Shown here piece by piece: positions 62,001 to 64,000 of a DNA stretch of 64,000 nt; position 1 is the stretch's first letter; each line of letters starts with the position of its first letter. The position numbers and the translations under genes are program-made. This stretch comes from Formicarius rufipectus (Eukaryota; Chordata; Aves; Passeriformes; Formicariidae), in the NCBI GenBank assembly GCA_013399695.1, contig VXAU01001099.1, forward strand, positions 2,838,525 through 2,902,524. The letters run 5' to 3'. The notes below the pieces were generated by a model. That model was not told where the DNA came from. It ran no database searches and worked only from the letters and a program-made list of their open reading frames with translations.

Positions 62001-62384
62001 TGCTCGGGCACCTGGGGACGAGCTGGTTGTGCATGGGGTCCCCCACTCTCCCCACCTGTAACGGGAGGGGGTGCCACATGTCCCTCCCCAGGCAGGGACA
62101 CCCTGGATGTGCAGTCTAAGCTGTAGTGCAAAAACAGAGTTGGCTTCCTTGCCAAACACCCCTGCCTGAACTTCTCCTGTGTGCCCTGACCTTTCTGCTG
62201 CCACTCTCTCACCTGAGCAAGCCCGGCAGAGCCACAGGGTGTCCCCGTGGGCAGCTGGCCATCTGCTCTGGCTGCCCCTGGGACAGCAGTGTATTTTCCA
62301 GATAAATTTCTTTGCATATGGTATTTTTGAGATAAAATCTCTTTTTCCCCTACCAAGTTTAATGTCTTCCGCTCTGTGTTTTAG
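59031..62384. other. Downstream DNA with no recognised gene
   Basis: Moderately GC-rich sequence with several open frames of 90-170 codons on both strands (for example 61084-61497 on + and 61844-62356 on -). None resembles a known family. I saw no splice-site-bounded coding exon of SEMA5B or another expected neighbour. Confidence 0.6.
61844..62356 (-). other. 170-codon antisense open frame, unassigned
   Basis: The minus strand is open from 62356 to 61844 and encodes a Gly-, Pro- and Ala-containing peptide with no domain I recognise. Local GC is higher than in the introns, which lengthens chance frames. It ends close to the acceptor-like site at 62384 on the other strand. Probably not a gene. 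Confidence 0.12.
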
Positions 62385-62810
62385 AAAGAAGTACTTGATA
62401 AGGTGGAGAAAACCCAGCTTTTAATTACAGGATGCCCCTAACAGTTGGGGCTTTTTGAACTGCATGAACATATGGAGAAGGAAGAGGATTTTATGTGTTG
62501 GAGAGCATCTTTGTAAACTATTCTCAACTTGTAAGACTGTTCAGTTTTACTGAAGTTTGTATGCATTTTACTTTTGTAATTTTTTTAATGATTTGATAGA
62601 ATTTTATTTTAGGGCAAATTCTACGTTTTGTATGCAATATTCCAAGGTGATGTATTTTTATTTTTGAGAAAATAATGGTGAAAGCACTATATACTTGTCA
62701 ATGTAAAGTCTCCACCATGTCATTTCTATTTAAAACTGGACTCTGACCATGAAGTGCGTGTTATTTTACGTACTGGTTGTTGCACATTAAAGATGTTCCT
62801 CAGATTTGCT
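62385..62810 (+). other. Candidate 3'-terminal exon with poly(A) signal, parent transcript unknown
   Basis: A strong acceptor-like sequence (tctctttttcccctacc ... cgctctgtgttttag, ending 62384) is followed by an AT-rich, 3'-UTR-like stretch and by cacattaaagatgtt, with ATTAAA at 62786-62791. Possible short C-termini read KEVLDKVEKTQLLITGCP, or KKYLIRWRKPSF in another phase; neither matches a protein I know. Joined to SLC49A4 exon 8 in phase, it would add only four residues before a stop. It could be the end of a non-coding RNA, an alternative SLC49A4 3' end, or a chance arrangement. Confidence 0.3.
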
Positions 62811-64000
62811 GCCATCACTGTCCATGAGTTCCAAGAAAACACAAGGGAATAGTTTATTTCTACTCTAATACTGCCAAAACCCACTGCAGATACTGCTACA
62901 AAATGGGGTTGTTTACTCTAAATGAATGTACCCTTATCCAACTCCCCAACCCAGCCAACAGAAAGATTTCCATCGCTTTTAGTGATGTTTTATGGTGGAA
63001 GTCTGGCACTGCTGTTGGACTGAGAGTCCCCACAGACCAAGGGATGCTGAGGGTGGGCTGGGGCAGAGAGTCCCCAGCCAGTGGGGGACTGGGGAGGGAA
63101 GGGGCTGGTGGCAGTGGCAGCCCCTGCTGTTCCACCACACCATCACACCTCTGATTTCACACCCTGCTTCGTCCAGGCTCAGGGTGCTGCATACCAGTTG
63201 ATTTTGCTGCTTCACGCCATCAATGTCTCCATTCAGGCTTTTAGAAAGGAGACCCTTCATAATAACCTTCCTTGTGTTTATCCTGTATTTAATTGAAATG
63301 GACCCAACCCGAGATCTCTTGATCCATGTTTATTTTCTAGGACCAGCTCTTCAATAATGCCCTGACTATTTACCAGGGCAAGTTTAAAATAGCCTCACAT
63401 CCTATTAGTTCTGGGAAGAAATCTGTCAACTCTCATGTGGTGAAATATCTGGGCCCCACTATTCTTAGCAACAGTCTCTTTCCAGGCTATATATGGGAGC
63501 TTAAAGCGCCTCTAATGATACAGTTCCCAGTTGTATTTATCTTTGCGGTGTTACAGAAATCTCCATCCTCAGGGGGAATGAGAACTGAGGGTCCATCTGA
63601 GATCCTTGATGCAGTTTTGTGTGTTGGTGAAGCTCCTGTTCTTGTTCTTCCTCTGAGTTTTTTTCCCCCTGGTTTCTGTTTTATCTTTGCTGTTGTTGAA
63701 CTCTGCCGTTTCCCTGGCACATAAATGACATTTATTCTCCCTTTCCCGATTGGCATATCCTTGCTGGAGCTCCCTGGTGGCTCCCTCTCTGACCACCCTG
63801 CAATTGCACACGGGGGAGCAGCTGGACTGGGGCCAGGCTGGTTGGAAGCACTTGGTGCTGTGCCCAGATGCGGCCAGATGTGGGTGAGCCACTCACAGAT
63901 ACCTCCTGTCTAATGGCCGTGGGACCAGCAGAGGCTGGGGGAAATGTTTGGGCCACTTGTAAATGCAGGGTATGGGTGTTTTGGCATCTTTGAGTGGCAG
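62811..64000. other. Downstream DNA, no gene recognised
   Basis: Mixed-composition sequence to the window edge. The part at about 63150-63780 is non-repetitive and unlike the simple-sequence-rich introns, so it may include conserved regulatory DNA, but one sequence cannot show that. Open frames on both strands are short and unrecognised. Confidence 0.5.

Noticed and set aside
57000..64000. The 3' end of SEMA5B on the minus strand
   Set aside because: Expected from human synteny, but no thrombospondin-type or semaphorin exon was recognised. It probably lies beyond the window.
1..64000. CRISPR array, operon, phage or plasmid features
   Set aside because: No spaced identical repeats, no closely packed genes and no ribosome binding site pattern. 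The sequence is vertebrate intronic and flanking DNA.

Overview
This is vertebrate nuclear DNA, most likely from a bird and probably a songbird. The evidence is long AT-rich introns with GT-AG junctions, a CR1 LINE 3' tail ending in ATTCTGTG-type repeats (about 365-621), and a tRNA-Ile-headed SINE with a CR1-like tail that resembles TguSINE1 of zebra finch and relatives (about 11286-11431). There is also a GC-rich repeat at about 58381-59030 that resembles a widespread avian LTR. Nothing bacterial, plasmid-borne or phage-like is present.

One protein-coding gene is supported: SLC49A4 (formerly DIRC2), a 12-helix major facilitator superfamily transporter of the lysosomal membrane, on the + strand. 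Eight exons are present at 12521-12614, 25090-25358, 30766-30895, 36005-36113, 36723-36790, 41654-41781, 52116-52298 and 55504-55619 (stop). By comparison with the human gene they are exons 2-9. They splice in phase into 364 codons plus stop, running from transmembrane helix 3 to the C-terminus without a frameshift or premature stop. Together with about 115 residues in a first exon that lies upstream of the window, this matches the human length of about 478.

Layout: 1-12520 is the 3' part of intron 1 (CR1, SINE, AT microsatellite). From 12521 to 55619 come the exons and seven complete introns of about 12.5, 5.4, 5.1, 0.6, 4.9, 10.3 and 3.2 kb. From 55620 to about 56185 is the most economical 3' UTR, with AATAAA at 56159-56164. 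From about 56190 to 64000 is downstream DNA holding more poly(A) hexamers, a TG/AT microsatellite, the LTR-like repeat, and a possible unassigned 3'-terminal exon at about 62385-62810. The next gene expected from human synteny, SEMA5B on the opposite strand, was not recognised.

No new multi-gene system was found. The points most worth checking are the orphan terminal-exon candidate at 62385, long antisense open frames (917-1672, 36845-37303, 61844-62356), and a short open frame that runs into an A-rich tract in intron 4 (31357-31563).
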